DNA of 64,000 nucleotides. It comes from Taeniopygia guttata. Taxonomy: Eukaryota; Chordata; Aves; Passeriformes; Estrildidae. The notes beneath the pieces were generated by a model. The model searched no databases. It had not been told where the DNA came from and saw nothing but the letters and a program-made list of their open reading frames with translations. The stretch lies in contig NC_133028.1 in assembly GCF_048771995.1 (NCBI RefSeq), positions 1,394,001-1,458,000 of the forward strand. Direction: 5' to 3'. Positions within the stretch are counted from its first letter, which is position 1. Each line of letters begins with the position of its first letter. Below are positions 62,896 to 64,000 of this stretch, in pieces. Position numbers and translations under genes: made by a program.

Positions 62896-64000
62896 CTTGG
62901 GAAGATGGAGGATCATGGAAAAATTCCAACCTCGAGGGAAGGTCAAGGCTCAACCCCACCTCAGCTGCCTTTCCCACTGGAATAAAATCCGGGATGCATC
63001 CACAGCCTTTTCCTCTCTATTTGATCTCAATTTTTGGTTTTCCTGCTTAGCTGGGATTTATTCCCAGCTCTTTTCTGGTTCTGGATATGTTAAATGAGCC
63101 TGGGAATTCCAATCTCATCCCACATGAATGAGAGTCTCCCTTCTCCCAGATATCCCAGCTCTCTTCCTTGTCTTTTTTTCCGGCTTTTTTCCATGTCCAA
63201 CTCCCTCCCATCCAGTTCTATGGGAAGGCTGGAATTTCCCAAAATTAAATATTCAGGACAAATCCCTGATTTGTGCTAATTCCTGGCTGGGATGGAGGTG
63301 GGAGAGGTAAGAAAGAGAGAATGATTCTCTCCAAGGTAATTTTTCAGGATCGAGTTGAGACTTTAAAAATTAGTTAAAAAATCATTAATTTGATAAAATA
63401 AATCAATTAATCATAAATTAATTAATAATTAATCAATTGATTAAAGTCTTAACATCTCTGGGATTTCCGGACCTCAGACCCGGAGGGACATGATCCCAGA
63501 TATCTCCATTGCCCACAAAATTTGGAATTTCCAGTATTGCTTAAAAAAACTGTGCTGAAATCGAAGGAAATTTCCATTATCCTATGGGAATAGGAATATT
63601 TTTAGGGTTTTATCCTTGCAAAGGAAATAATGGAATTCCCAATCCCTGATTATTCGGACAACTGGAAAATAGAAATAAAATCCAACCTGTATTTGAGTTA
63701 TTGTCCTGGTTTTTTTCCCTCAGATTGCATAATTCCTAAAAAAAACCCAGGAATTATTTGGAGGCACCTGACTCCGATTTCTCCCACTCCCTGGGGTGAA
63801 AAGAGGGATGAGCTCTTCCCGGCATTCCAGCACAGAGAACTCCAAACCTCTCCAATGACCTCCCTTTCCCTCTTTGGAGTTGCTGGGAAGCTCCAAGGCC
63901 ATTCCCACCCTTTGGATGTGACTCATCCCGATTGTTCCCTGTTTTCCATAGAGGGAGACAATGAATCCAGGCTTTGTTTTCCAGCCACAGATTTGCCAGC
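62896..64000. other. Unique non-coding stretch with AT-rich island
   Basis: No gene recognised to the window end. 63365-63445 is an AT-rich island with TTAATTTGATAAAATAAATC, CAATTAATCATAAATTAATT and the 16-bp perfect palindrome TTAATCAATTGATTAA (63429-63444). One TGACTCA lies near 63919. Confidence 0.5.

Overview
The window is vertebrate nuclear DNA from a bird, most likely a songbird (oscine passerine). The evidence is a dense set of CR1 LINE 3' ends. These carry the typical avian CR1 3' end, with the words TTTAAGGTCCCTTCC and AACCATTCCATGATTCTG and a terminal ATTCCATG-type octamer. No bacterial, viral or organellar gene organisation is visible. The passerine assignment rests on the CR1 body type (GGCTGGGAGAGCTGGGAATGTT, GGCTGCCCCTGGATCCCTGG) and on the sequence texture. 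The texture is cryptically simple, built from short words such as GGAATTCC, CCCATTCC, TGGGATTT and GGATCC. This resembles songbird microchromosome or other repeat-dominated intergenic or intronic DNA; that placement is inference.

I recognise no protein-coding exon, tRNA, rRNA, known small RNA or CRISPR array. The long open frames are produced by tandem repeats (pentanucleotides, a TGTACTGGTT minisatellite, a pyrimidine minisatellite, a 34-bp minisatellite) or by reading through CR1 3' ends. The CR1 copies are 5'-truncated 3' ends with no visible ORF1 or reverse transcriptase.

Layout. 0-6 kb: a CCCAT array (1.17 kb), a 76-82 bp minisatellite apparently grown from a CR1 3' end (2.5-3.1 kb) and a 590-bp GGGAA array abutting a CR1 tail (4.16-4.82 kb). 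6-13 kb: the first CR1 cluster, an unusual dyad/AP-1 region at 10.17-10.42 kb and plain low-complexity DNA. 14.3-15.5 kb: a TGTACTGG-family minisatellite with higher-order structure. 17.7-18.5 kb: a purine tract. 18.8-22.3 kb: more CR1 and AT-rich homeodomain-like islands. 22.8-24.3 kb: a pyrimidine minisatellite followed by an AT-rich array of AAACCTGGTTT dyads. 25.4-31 kb: CR1, a CpG-rich complex patch at 26.1 kb, and 11-bp and 34-bp minisatellites. 33.1-33.95 kb: a CR1 next to a TTCCC array. 34.7 kb: a 20-22 bp minisatellite. 36.5 kb: a TTTTA tract. 39.9-46.7 kb: the densest CR1 cluster. 49-63 kb: scattered CR1, a GGGAT array (57.5 kb) and several complex, CpG-bearing unique patches.

The most notable pattern is a recurrent composite CR1. 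In 11 copies on both strands, the 3' tail of one CR1 unit is joined at the same point to the start of a second CR1 3' body, giving a head-to-tail dimer of roughly 370-400 bp units. A second pattern is a 17-base G-quadruplex motif that separates two subtypes of the CR1 body. A third is that pentanucleotide arrays sit beside CR1 3' ends or match words within them. These are sequence observations; family assignment, copy divergence and functional meaning need database comparison.
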